From positions 310,001-374,000 of the forward strand of contig CAKZKD010000004.1 in the NCBI GenBank assembly GCA_937121175.1: a stretch of 64,000 nt of DNA. The letters run 5' to 3'. This document shows positions 1 through 8,196 of the stretch, one piece after another. Every line of letters starts with the position of its first letter. Positions within the stretch are counted from its first letter, which is position 1. Source of the DNA: an uncultured Flavobacteriales bacterium (GTDB lineage: Bacteria > Bacteroidota > Bacteroidia > Flavobacteriales_G > Salibacteraceae). The position numbers were made by a program, and so were the translations under genes. Under the pieces are notes generated by a model. The model did not search any database, was not told the DNA's origin, and saw only the letters and a program-made list of their open reading frames with translations.

Positions 1-801
1 TTCTAAAGTTTGAACTAAGTTTGGTTTAATAGCATCTTTTAAAAGAATTGCCATTGCGTTTTGAGCATTCAAGTCTCTAGCGTAAATTGGTTTTCTATCA
101 TAAGTAAACCCTACAAAAATATCACCCAATCTTTTCTTTAAATCTTCTCGGTCGTTACTCATACAAAGTATGGCCATCACCTCTGAAGCAGGGGTAATGT
201 TAAACCCATCTTGCCTTGGAATGCCATTTCCAATACCACCCAAACCGATAGTAATATCTCGCAGAGACCTATCGTTCATATCCATTACCCTTTTCCAATA
301 AATTCTTCTTGGGTCCAAACCCAGATTCCTTGTTTGGCTCTGAATATTATTATCAATTAAAGCAGAAAGCAAATTGTTGGCTTTTTCAATTGCTGAAAAA
401 TCTCCGGTAAAATGAAGGTTTATATCCTCCATTGGAACTACTTGCGAATAACCACCACCAGCTGCACCACCTTTTATTCCGAAAACGGGTCCTAAAGAAG
501 GTTCTCGTAAAACTACAGTTGCTTGTTTTCCTATTTTATTCAATCCCTCTGTAAGACCGATAGAAACCGTTGTTTTTCCTTCACCTGCGGGTGTGGGTGT
601 TAAAGCTGTAACTAATATTAGATTGTTCTCCTTGGCCTTATTTTCGTCAATAAGGTTTAATGGAAGTTTCGCTTTGTACTTTCCATAATGCTCCAAATCA
701 TCAACACCTATATTCAACTTAGAAGCAATATCGTTGATGTGCTGCATTTTCGCAGCTTGTGCAATCTCTATATCTGAACCTACTTTTCTTTCTGTACTCA
801 T
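1..801 (-). CDS. fhs: Formate--tetrahydrofolate ligase, N-terminal part (truncated by window edge)
   Basis: This ATP-dependent enzyme joins formate to tetrahydrofolate to give 10-formyl-THF for one-carbon metabolism in the cytoplasm. Reading leftward from the ATG at 799-801, about 267 codons are open up to the window edge, so the 3' half is missing. The N-terminal third shows the family P-loop region TPAGEGKTT, followed by [19 protein letters not shown], both typical of Fhs. The full protein is usually about 555 residues. The bestrophin gene lies upstream on the same strand with a gap of about 35 bases. No in-frame stop was seen in the visible part. Confidence 0.95.
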   Translation of the reverse strand, partial: MSTERKVGSDIEIAQAAKMQHINDIASKLNIGVDDLEHYGKYKAKLPLNLIDENKAKENNLILVTALTPTPAGEGKTTVSIGLTEGLNKIGKQATVVLREPSLGPVFGIKGGAAGGGYSQVVPMEDINLHFTGDFSAIEKANNLLSALIDNNIQSQTRNLGLDPRRIYWKRVMDMNDRSLRDITIGLGGIGNGIPRQDGFNITPASEVMAILCMSNDREDLKKRLGDIFVGFTYDRKPIYARDLNAQNAMAILLKDAIKPNLVQTLE

Positions 802-836
802 AGTTTTTCTATTTGGGAAATACAATAATAATTAAT

Positions 837-1712
837 CTAACCTAGCAATATTTCCTCAACATTTGCTTTGATTTTCACACTTAATCCGTCAGTAGGAAGG
901 TCATTTTCATCGGTACCAAATGGATCTTCAATTTCCTCGGCAATCAACTCAGTACTCACCAATAAATAAAAAAGAATACACGTAATTGGAATCGTCCAAT
1001 AATGCGTGATACTCATTATTCCAAACGGCAAAGTGATTGAATACAAGAAAATAAATTTCTTGATGTACATATTATAAGAATACGGAATTGGAGTATTCTT
1101 AATTCGCTCACAAGCACCAATAATATCCATCAACTCCTTTAATTCTCCATCGATAATCCAAAACTGTTCAACGCTTATGTTATTAGAATTTCTCAGTTCA
1201 TTAAGACGAGCATACATCCGGTTAACAATATGAGCTGGCATGTGTCCTTTGGTTGCCAATTCGGCTTTTAGTCCACCTTCAGGCAATTCCTCAATTTCAT
1301 CCATGATTACTCCTTCGCGCAAATGCTCTTTCATTGCAAAAACGAAATTAGGAACCATCTTAGAAAAGAAGATTTTATCGTCCTCACTATCATCTGGCAA
1401 GCAAGTATTTATTTTAATGGCAATGTTTCTAGAGCAATTTACTAATGCTCCCCACTGCTTTCTACCTTCCCACCATCGGTCGTAAGCGGTATTAGTTCTA
1501 AACACCAAGAAAAGACCTAACACAACTCCTAAAAGAGAGTGAATAGCAGTTCCACCGGGATAGTGAAAATTAAATACATGGTTGAATACGATTACTACCC
1601 CTGTAGTATAAATGAGCAACGTGAGCATAGGCGGCCATAGTTGCTTAAAAATATTTTTACTGTCGTTGTTAAATATGAGTTTTACCCAACTATGCGGATC
1701 GTAATCTACCAT
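837..1712 (-). CDS. Bestrophin-family (UPF0187) anion channel protein
   Basis: The protein is a predicted inner-membrane pentameric anion channel of the bestrophin/UPF0187 family, with 291 residues, which is the usual bacterial length. The signature FRTNTAYDRWWEGRKQWG lies near residues 71-88, after two hydrophobic segments around residues 28-46 and 58-70. Two more hydrophobic stretches occur near residues 220-255, as expected for a four-helix bestrophin. It sits 48 bases downstream of the HAD phosphatase gene on the same strand, so read-through from the kdsA operon is possible, but nothing links its function to Kdo synthesis. The ion preference cannot be read from the sequence. Confidence 0.88.
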   Translation of the reverse strand: MVDYDPHSWVKLIFNNDSKNIFKQLWPPMLTLLIYTTGVVIVFNHVFNFHYPGGTAIHSLLGVVLGLFLVFRTNTAYDRWWEGRKQWGALVNCSRNIAIKINTCLPDDSEDDKIFFSKMVPNFVFAMKEHLREGVIMDEIEELPEGGLKAELATKGHMPAHIVNRMYARLNELRNSNNISVEQFWIIDGELKELMDIIGACERIKNTPIPYSYNMYIKKFIFLYSITLPFGIMSITHYWTIPITCILFYLLVSTELIAEEIEDPFGTDENDLPTDGLSVKIKANVEEILLG

Positions 1713-1760
1713 GGTGTTGTTTTAGTATGCCGAAAATAAACATACTCTCAAGGTTGGCAA

Positions 1761-2486
1761 CTACGAAACGTAATGCTCGATAATTTCTCCGTCCGAATTC
1801 TTAGTGAAGAAGACAGAAGAATTATTATTTCTGCTGTTCAAATAGCTGGTGTAATCATCCGAAAAACTCATTCGTTTTTCGATGGTTGTAATGAAATTCC
1901 CATTCAATCCCATAAGCATTTCACAAGCCTCACGAACACCGTGTTCACCACCGCTGTATGCCGTAATGTAATCGGCAAGCTCATGATGTCTAACGTATTC
2001 TGAAAAAGCAACTTTTGCTCTGGATTTGATAAACACTCTTGCGCCCACATTTTTAGCCACGGGTAAGTCTAAAATATCATCGTAAAAAAAGGCTATTTCT
2101 TCAGCTCGAACACCCGAATTTGCAATTAAGTGATTCAGTGCTTTTTGCTTATTTGGAACGCCGAAATATACGCTATCGAAATGCTCTCTGGTTGCAAAAT
2201 CAACCGCAGCCTCGTTGTTTGCGCCGGTCATAATTACGCTAAGTGGTAAATTTTTATTGTGAATTAACCAACTCGAAAAACGCAACATATTAGTTCCCAT
2301 GGAGTCAATCTCTGAAAATCCGGAATGGTTTCCACCACCTTTCACCCCTTCATTAAAAACACCATCCCAGTCAAAAACGATGGCTTTAATGTTTTTCAAT
2401 TTCTCCATTAAAACAAAAGGCGGAGTAATAAATTCCCCGCCTTCTGATTCAAAAATATGTTGTGTGTGTTCTGTCGAATTTTCCAC
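1761..2486 (-). CDS. KdsC-like HAD phosphatase (probable Kdo 8-phosphate phosphatase)
   Basis: This is a cytoplasmic HAD-superfamily phosphatase of the KdsC/YrbI type, likely to remove the phosphate from Kdo 8-phosphate. The catalytic motif VFDWDGVF gives Asp39 and Asp41. MTGANN is the second motif, a Lys follows in PNKQKA, and FFYDDILDLPVA is the acidic magnesium motif and resembles the KdsC consensus. At 241 residues it is longer than typical KdsC (about 170-190), with about 30 extra residues at the N-terminus and about 50 at the C-terminus. It is the last gene of the kdsA set, 9 bases after the transaldolase-CBS gene. Substrate assignment rests on this context; another sugar phosphate is possible. 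Confidence 0.78.
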   Translation of the reverse strand: MENSTEHTQHIFESEGGEFITPPFVLMEKLKNIKAIVFDWDGVFNEGVKGGGNHSGFSEIDSMGTNMLRFSSWLIHNKNLPLSVIMTGANNEAAVDFATREHFDSVYFGVPNKQKALNHLIANSGVRAEEIAFFYDDILDLPVAKNVGARVFIKSRAKVAFSEYVRHHELADYITAYSGGEHGVREACEMLMGLNGNFITTIEKRMSFSDDYTSYLNSRNNNSSVFFTKNSDGEIIEHYVS

Positions 2487-2495
2487 TTTCTGATT

Positions 2496-3506
2496 TTATT
2501 TAGCCAAGTCTTGAATGTCTAACATTCCTATTGGCTTTCCGTTTTCTAACACCAATAGAGTATCTACTTGAGTAGATTTAAAGATGTCATTAGCATCATT
2601 CAATAATGCTCCAGCATCAACAGACTTTGGAGTTCCATATTCCAAATCAGATAATTTCATATCCAAAACCGCATCGCTTTTTGTGCCAATCAGTCTTCTC
2701 AAGTCACCATCCGTAAATACACCTTTCACACTTCCCGATGCATCCAATACAGTTACACAACCGTATCCGAATTCAGTCATTTTTAAAATTGCTTCTGGAA
2801 TAGTCAGTGACTCAGAAACTGTTGGGTTTACATCTCTCAATGCAGACTTTACATTGTTGGTCATCAACTTTGTATGCTCAAAAAACTGGTCTGTACCTAC
2901 TGTAGTAAAATTGTTCTCTGTCAATTGCTTCATTACTTTCCAAGGAACAGTACATACATGAACACCGGCATTGAGGGCGTTTCTGATGTGCTCTGGATAA
3001 CGCACTGAAGAGAACATGATTTTAGTATCGTATCCGTAGTAGTTTACAGCATCAACACATTGAGAAACTAACTCCAAAGCATCGTGACCTTGATCTTGCA
3101 AACGACCAACTAAAGGACACACATAGGTTGCACCTGCCTCCATTGCCATATACGCTTGTTGAAGGGTATATACCAAGTGTACGTTCACCATAATGTCTTG
3201 GTCTGTAAGAATTTTACAGGCCTTTACACCTTCTAACGAAACTGGAATTTTAAAAACCGAAGTTTCTTTTTTCAATCCCATTTCCAACTGACGATGTGCT
3301 TCAGCAACAATTTCTTCTGCTGTTTGACCCAATGCTTCTACTTGAAGAATTGGAACCATATCGGCCAACTTAAGAATTAAGCCATCAATATCAGTCACAC
3401 CATCGCGGTGCATAAATGTTGGGGTTGTAGTAAGTCCGGTAAGGAAGCCTAATTTGAATGCGTCCTCAATTTCTGTAATGTTTGCCGAATCTAGATATAA
3501 TTCCAT
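2496..3506 (-). CDS. Transaldolase/FSA-type aldolase fused to a KdsD-like CBS domain pair
   Basis: The protein has 336 residues. Residues 1-218 form a short transaldolase (FSA/TalC type): it starts like the family (LYLDSANI), carries TTTPT near 26-30, and keeps the Schiff-base lysine at Lys86 in VFKIPVS. Residues 225-336 form two CBS motifs. Their segment GVFTDGDLRR (262-271) is characteristic of the CBS pair in arabinose-5-phosphate isomerase KdsD/KpsF. The gene lies between kdsA (31 bases upstream) and a kdsC-like gene (9 bases downstream), the place where kdsD would be expected. I infer a role in supplying arabinose 5-phosphate, possibly by joining glycolaldehyde to glyceraldehyde 3-phosphate. 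A separate stand-alone transaldolase at 20201-20857 makes a housekeeping role unlikely. The reaction is unproven. Confidence 0.85.
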   Translation of the reverse strand: MELYLDSANITEIEDAFKLGFLTGLTTTPTFMHRDGVTDIDGLILKLADMVPILQVEALGQTAEEIVAEAHRQLEMGLKKETSVFKIPVSLEGVKACKILTDQDIMVNVHLVYTLQQAYMAMEAGATYVCPLVGRLQDQGHDALELVSQCVDAVNYYGYDTKIMFSSVRYPEHIRNALNAGVHVCTVPWKVMKQLTENNFTTVGTDQFFEHTKLMTNNVKSALRDVNPTVSESLTIPEAILKMTEFGYGCVTVLDASGSVKGVFTDGDLRRLIGTKSDAVLDMKLSDLEYGTPKSVDAGALLNDANDIFKSTQVDTLLVLENGKPIGMLDIQDLAK

Positions 3507-3537
3507 TTTTTGGGTATTGTATATTTTGTACTAATTG

Positions 3538-4368
3538 TTATCTGTATTGAACTTCTAAATTATGTATTTCAATCAAAGGTTTTAAAAACTCCTCCAAATC
3601 ATATACACACAATTGGCTTGCTGCATCGCACAATGCTTTTTCTGGTTCTGGATGTGTTTCTATGAAAACACCATCAACACCAGCAGCTACCCCTGCTCTT
3701 GCTATGGTTGGTAAAAACTCTCTATTCCCTCCTTTTGGGTCTGCACTTGGAATACCGTACTTACGAATAGAGTGCGTAATATCAAACACTACTGGATAAC
3801 CCGGTTGTCTCAAATGATAAAAACTTCGTGGGTCTACTACCAAGTCGTTATAACCAAAGGTGTAGCCTCTTTCGGTAAGAATGATTTGGTCATTTCCTGT
3901 TTCCACACATTTTTCAACGGGCTTAATCATGTTTTCAGGAGCTAAAAACTGACCGTGTTTGATGTTCACAACCTTGCCCGTTTTTGCAGATTCTACCAAC
4001 AATTCCGATTGCATGCATAAATACGCTGGAATTTGAATAATATCCAACACCTCACCTGCTGGTGCAGCTTGTGCGGGGTTATGGATATCAGAAACTAGGG
4101 TAAAACCAAACTCGTCTTTGATTTTTTGAAGCAACTTTAGTCCTTCGTCCAATCCTGGTCCACGATAAAATTTAAGAGATGATCTGTTGTCTTTGGTAAA
4201 CGATGATTTGTAAACGATTTTGATGTTCATGCGTTCAGAAACATCTTTCAATTTCTCAGCGGTTTTCATCATGGTAGTTTCGTCCTCAATTACGCAAGGA
4301 CCAGAGATTAAAAACAGCTCGTCTGAACCGCAATCAATATCTCCAACTTTTACAATCTTTTCTGACAT
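3538..4368 (-). CDS. kdsA: 2-dehydro-3-deoxyphosphooctonate aldolase (Kdo 8-phosphate synthase)
   Basis: KdsA condenses phosphoenolpyruvate with arabinose 5-phosphate to give Kdo 8-phosphate, the first committed step of the LPS core sugar pathway. The 276 residues match the family length. Visible landmarks are SGPCVIED near 22-29, KSSFTKDNRSS near 54-64, LTERGYTFGYNDLVVD, and the C-terminal ETHPEPEKAL. Cys25 in the GPC motif corresponds to the metal-binding cysteine of the metal-dependent class (Aquifex type), while the E. coli class has Asn there. It is the first gene of the operon that continues into the transaldolase-CBS fusion and the KdsC-like phosphatase. A TAnnTTTG box lies about 23 bases upstream. 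Confidence 0.96.
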   Translation of the reverse strand: MSEKIVKVGDIDCGSDELFLISGPCVIEDETTMMKTAEKLKDVSERMNIKIVYKSSFTKDNRSSLKFYRGPGLDEGLKLLQKIKDEFGFTLVSDIHNPAQAAPAGEVLDIIQIPAYLCMQSELLVESAKTGKVVNIKHGQFLAPENMIKPVEKCVETGNDQIILTERGYTFGYNDLVVDPRSFYHLRQPGYPVVFDITHSIRKYGIPSADPKGGNREFLPTIARAGVAAGVDGVFIETHPEPEKALCDAASQLCVYDLEEFLKPLIEIHNLEVQYR

Positions 4369-4390
4369 TCTTGTGTTTTAAATTGTGCTG

Positions 4391-4398
4391 CAAAAATA
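4391..4398 (-). promoter_or_regulatory. Putative -7 promoter box of the kdsA operon
   Basis: On the minus strand this reads TATTTTTG, an exact match to the Bacteroidota -7 consensus TAnnTTTG, 23 bases before the kdsA ATG. No clear -33 TTG was found at the usual distance. Confidence 0.6.
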
Positions 4399-4490
4399 GG
4401 TTTTTGAATGAGTGTAGCGTTTTTGATTCAATGGCTAAATAATCAGATTTTAACGACGAGGTAATGGAACTCAGACTAATTTCAACTAGA

Positions 4491-4516
4491 TCATGCTGAA
4501 TTTATTTCAGCATCTC
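4491..4516. repeat. Partial copy of a dispersed palindromic repeat
   Basis: The hairpin TGCTGAAnTTnTTTCAGCA followed by TCTC matches the left half of the roughly 70-bp repeats at 13413-13481 and 19986-20056. The right half (GATTCTGAA...GAATGAC) is not recognisable here, so this looks like a solo or decayed half. Confidence 0.7.
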
Positions 4517-4586
4517 CCTACTGCATTTTTTGAAATTAGTTTATAATGCCTATCTAACGCTCTGTGATATAACAAAATCAACCTTC

Positions 4587-4660
4587 TAAAAGGACAATAA
4601 AATATAAAAACGTCCTTTATAAAGGACATAAATTCAGTAAAATGCACTTTCTATTGGACA
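4587..4660 (+). promoter_or_regulatory. Possible operator: 16-bp palindrome and three phased GGACA half-sites
   Basis: A perfect palindrome GTCCTTTATAAAGGAC occupies 4612-4627. The motif GGACA occurs at 4592, 4624 and 4656, spaced by exactly 32 bases each time (about three helical turns), in AT-rich DNA. The last copy lies just before the -7 box of the AAA/DUF4143 gene. This resembles a multi-site operator, possibly autoregulatory. The regulator is unknown. Confidence 0.5.
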
Positions 4661-4666
4661 ATATTG

Positions 4667-4674
4667 TACTTTTG
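4667..4674 (+). promoter_or_regulatory. Putative -7 box of the AAA/DUF4143 gene
   Basis: TACTTTTG matches the TAnnTTTG consensus and ends only four bases before the ATG at 4679. The upstream TTG at 4664 overlaps this box and is therefore not a credible start. The transcript would have almost no leader. Confidence 0.6.
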
Positions 4675-4678
4675 GGGT

Positions 4679-5875
4679 ATGATTGAAGAACTAATTACGT
4701 ATTCCGAACAGCGATTAGCAAAGACAAACAATACATTCAACCGCTACATAACCCAAGAAATTGACTGGAGCGACAACCTGTTTTCGATTGAAGGTGCGCG
4801 AGGTTCCGGAAAAACTACTTTTCTATTACAATACCTCAAGCAAAACCTAAAACCAAAGCATCGCTTGTATATTTCGTTAGACCACCTCTATTTTCAGAGC
4901 AATAATTTGTATTCGGTTTTGGAATGGGCCGCCACCAACGACATAAAATCGGTCGTGATAGACGAAGTTCACAAATACCCAAACTGGTCTATTGAGATAA
5001 AGAATATCCATGATTTGTACGACGAACTTCAAGTCATATTTACAGGTTCGGCTTTACTCGAAATTCAAAACGCAAAAGCAGACCTGAGCAGACGTGCCGT
5101 AAACTACCGACTAGACACCATGTCCTTCAGAGAGTTTTTAGAGTTTGACAAAAACATAAAAACCGAAACCTTTTCGCTTCCAGAGATTTTGAAATCGCAT
5201 GCTGAAATTTCGCAAGAAATAAAAAAACTGACCGAAGCACCCTTAGTGCATTTTCAGCGCTACTTAAAATTTGGGGCCTATCCGTACTACAAAATCAACG
5301 AGAATAATTACCATCATCGATTAATGAACACCTTCAATTTGGTATTGGAAACCGATGTTCCGGCCATAGAAAACATCACCTATACTTCTGTGCTAAAAAT
5401 GAAACGATTGCTTGCTTTCGTAGCCCAATCGGTGCCTTTTAAACCCAACATTACCAAACTAGCAGAACTCACCGAATCGAAAAGAGACACGGTACTGCAA
5501 CATTTATTAATATTGGAACGGGCACGGATTTTAAACCTGTTGCGCCCTGCTGATTCTACTCCAACGCACCTTAAAAAGCCCGAAAAAATATTCTTGGAAA
5601 ACCCCAACATTGCCCATGCCTTAACTTTTGACAAAGCACCGGATATTGGCAACCTTAGAGAGAGTTTTTTTTACAGCCAATTGTCGCACGAGCATACAGT
5701 ACACGCATCAAAAGAAAATGACTTTTTAATTGATAAAAAATATGATTTTGAGGTAGGGGGAAAAGGCAAGTCGAGCCAAAAACTAAAAAAGAAAAATGAG
5801 TTTTACGCATTGGATAATTTGGAGTTTGGCGTTCGAAATCGAATACCATTGTATTTGTTTGGGTTGATGTATTAG
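4679..5875 (+). CDS. AAA ATPase with DUF4143 C-terminal domain
   Basis: This is a P-loop ATPase of the AAA_14/DUF4143 family, 398 residues from the chosen ATG. Walker A is GARGSGKT at residues 39-46 and Walker B is VVIDEVHK near 92-99. A sensor-like TGSALLEI follows. The C-terminal DUF4143 part ends in a nuclease-like FLIDKKYDFEVGGKGKS segment. Such proteins are common accessory genes in Bacteroidota, often in many copies; their cellular role is not established. I rejected the TTG five codons upstream because it overlaps the promoter box. It stands alone, preceded by operator-like repeats, between the kdsA operon and the DUF262 gene, in a small island that separates the Kdo genes. Confidence 0.85.
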   Translation: MIEELITYSEQRLAKTNNTFNRYITQEIDWSDNLFSIEGARGSGKTTFLLQYLKQNLKPKHRLYISLDHLYFQSNNLYSVLEWAATNDIKSVVIDEVHKYPNWSIEIKNIHDLYDELQVIFTGSALLEIQNAKADLSRRAVNYRLDTMSFREFLEFDKNIKTETFSLPEILKSHAEISQEIKKLTEAPLVHFQRYLKFGAYPYYKINENNYHHRLMNTFNLVLETDVPAIENITYTSVLKMKRLLAFVAQSVPFKPNITKLAELTESKRDTVLQHLLILERARILNLLRPADSTPTHLKKPEKIFLENPNIAHALTFDKAPDIGNLRESFFYSQLSHEHTVHASKENDFLIDKKYDFEVGGKGKSSQKLKKKNEFYALDNLEFGVRNRIPLYLFGLMY

Positions 5876-6137
5876 TTACTTCTTCGCTACAAGTTTTTAC
5901 TGGTGAGAAAAGCCACAAGATGTATTGTATTGAAGGAAATAGTTCTTTAAATTAGCGGCTGAAGCGAAGGCCATATTAATTCAAAGCTGAAATAGAACTC
6001 AAATTAAAAACTTTTGTCAAAGCCTATTTGTGAAGTTCGAAATGGCTAAAATAGTAATAGCCACTTTAGATTTGAAAAAATTCATTAATAAAATCTCAAT
6101 ATCGTCAAACATTGTGTAGACGTAAATAATAAATAAA

Positions 6138-8159
6138 ATGGATACATCTCTACAATCACTATCAAAAGTATTCAGTGAAAAATTATTCAGAATCCCTGAT
6201 TATCAACGAGGATATGCTTGGACAGAAAAACAGCTAAAAGATTTTTGGAATGATTTAATTCAACTAGAGGCTGGAAAAAATCATTATATAGGTGTACTTA
6301 CAGTTGAAGAGGTTTCAAAATCACTTTATGAAAAATGGGAAGATGACACTTGGATTATAGAATCGAAAAGTTACGATCCACTTTACATAGTTGACGGTCA
6401 ACAGCGGCTAACGACCTCAATTATTCTTATCCAAGCGATTACTGAATTTATTCCTAAAGGAGGGAAACTGAATTTTAATTCAGTTGAAGAAATTAGGAAA
6501 AAGTTCATTTTTGAATCAAAAGATGATGGTATTTCTAGATCATATATTTTCGGATATGAGAAGGATAACCCAAGCTATGATTACCTTAAAAGCAAAATTT
6601 TCAATGAAGATTTGGAAGATTTTTCTTCTCAACCGGAAACCGTATATACCAATAATTTAGAATCAGCGAAGTTGTTTTTTAGGGAAAACTTATCTAAGTT
6701 AACATTTGATGAAATATCTTTATTGTTCAAAAAATTGACTCAAAATTTTCTATTCAACTCTTACTCAATCTCTTCGGATATAGATGTTTTTGTTGCATTT
6801 GAATCAATGAACAACCGAGGAAAACCACTGTCCTACTTAGAACTTTTGAAAAATAGATTGATTTATTTATCCACTAAATTTGATGTTGAAGAAAATGAGA
6901 AAAATAAATTACGTAAAAGAATTAATGAATGCTGGAAATCAATTTATCATAATCTCGGACGGAACAAGCTTGAACCATTAGCTGATGATGAATTTCTACA
7001 CAACCATTTTTTAATTTATTTCAGCAGAAAAATATATGATACAGAAAATGAAAATTTCAAAGATGAAATTACGTATCAAAGATTCTTAAGTTCTAGAAGA
7101 AGAGGGCCGTTAAACTATCCAACATTTTTACTTGAAAAACATTTCGTCACTAAAAACATCAACTGTTCGGCTCCTGAAAATGAAATTAAAATGCAGGATG
7201 TATACTTATATGTGAATAGTTTACAAAAGTCCGTAGAGTCCTGGTATAAAATATTTAATCCCATTCTTTCAGGAGGTTTTTCAGAAGAAGAAACATATTG
7301 GTTGAGTAAACTAAATAGGAAAGGAATTCATTCTGTGGCCTCGCTAATTATGGTCTTGTTTGAAGTTGAATCAGAGGAAAAAAAGAGAATTAAGTTTTTA
7401 AAAACTATTGAGAAATATTTATTCCTAATTTCAATAGTAGCATATAGAAATCATTATGGATACAGGGATTCTATATTTATTGAGCTCGCCTCTAGGCTAT
7501 CTGACGGTGAAATTTTGACGGATAAAGTAATTTCTAAAATTGCTGATACTAATAACTTAATCTACAACGATTCAGACAATAAAAAATCTATTATTAAAAC
7601 TTTTAAAAACAATGGGTTTTATCATTGGGACGGTATTAGATATTTTTTATTTGAATATGATTTAGCCTTATATGAATCATCCAAAACAAAAAGAGAAAAA
7701 TTAGTCTGGGATACGTTTTCAGACATTGATTATCATACAGTAGAACATATCTATCCACAAAATGCTAGAAAAAAATGTTGGACAGTCCCTTTTTCTAAAT
7801 ACACATCTAACGAAAAATCAATTATTCGACATTCTTTAGGAAATTTGCTACCTCTATCGAAATCTAAGAATTCAAGCTTCCAAAACAAATGTTTTTTAGA
7901 CAAGGTATCTAATCAAGTAAACTCAATTGGTTTTCGATATGGTTGTTATTCTGAAAATGAAATCACAAAATTTAATGAATGGAATGCGATATTGATTTTA
8001 GAAAGAGGAATAAGGCTTCTTGGGTATATGGAAAAACGCTGGGGCATCACTATTGGGGACGTTAATGCGAAAATTAAATTCCTCAGTCTAGAGTTTGTTC
8101 TAAAAAAGGAAGGAATTAAGGTATCTGATTTAAATCTTGCAAACACTACATTTAAGTAA
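6138..8159 (+). CDS. DUF262-DUF1524 (GmrSD-like) protein, putative type IV restriction or anti-phage nuclease
   Basis: The 673-residue protein joins both parts of GmrSD-type modification-dependent restriction systems. The N-terminal DUF262 (ParB/Srx-like) has FRIPDYQRGYAW at about 17-28 and the nucleotide-binding IVDGQQRLTT at 84-93. The C-terminal DUF1524 has a His-Me-finger/HNH-type core, VEHIYPQN with His537, followed by HSLGNLLPLSKSKNSSFQNK. In the known family DUF262 binds and hydrolyses NTP and DUF1524 cuts modified DNA. It is a single gene with no visible partner and has conspicuously AT-rich, A/T-ending codons compared with the neighbouring kds genes, which suggests recent acquisition. 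It converges with kdsB (38 bases apart). Phage targets are unknown. Confidence 0.85.
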   Translation: MDTSLQSLSKVFSEKLFRIPDYQRGYAWTEKQLKDFWNDLIQLEAGKNHYIGVLTVEEVSKSLYEKWEDDTWIIESKSYDPLYIVDGQQRLTTSIILIQAITEFIPKGGKLNFNSVEEIRKKFIFESKDDGISRSYIFGYEKDNPSYDYLKSKIFNEDLEDFSSQPETVYTNNLESAKLFFRENLSKLTFDEISLLFKKLTQNFLFNSYSISSDIDVFVAFESMNNRGKPLSYLELLKNRLIYLSTKFDVEENEKNKLRKRINECWKSIYHNLGRNKLEPLADDEFLHNHFLIYFSRKIYDTENENFKDEITYQRFLSSRRRGPLNYPTFLLEKHFVTKNINCSAPENEIKMQDVYLYVNSLQKSVESWYKIFNPILSGGFSEEETYWLSKLNRKGIHSVASLIMVLFEVESEEKKRIKFLKTIEKYLFLISIVAYRNHYGYRDSIFIELASRLSDGEILTDKVISKIADTNNLIYNDSDNKKSIIKTFKNNGFYHWDGIRYFLFEYDLALYESSKTKREKLVWDTFSDIDYHTVEHIYPQNARKKCWTVPFSKYTSNEKSIIRHSLGNLLPLSKSKNSSFQNKCFLDKVSNQVNSIGFRYGCYSENEITKFNEWNAILILERGIRLLGYMEKRWGITIGDVNAKIKFLSLEFVLKKEGIKVSDLNLANTTFK

Positions 8160-8196
8160 TGGGCTTTTTATTAATCTGATATTAAAACTCCCAATA

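Noticed and set aside
2496-3506. Annotating the fusion simply as a housekeeping transaldolase
   Set aside because: A separate canonical transaldolase is present at 20201-20857, and the CBS pair and operon context point to Kdo metabolism.
4664-4678. TTG start five codons upstream for the AAA/DUF4143 protein
   Set aside because: It overlaps an exact -7 promoter box; the ATG at 4679 suits family N-termini.
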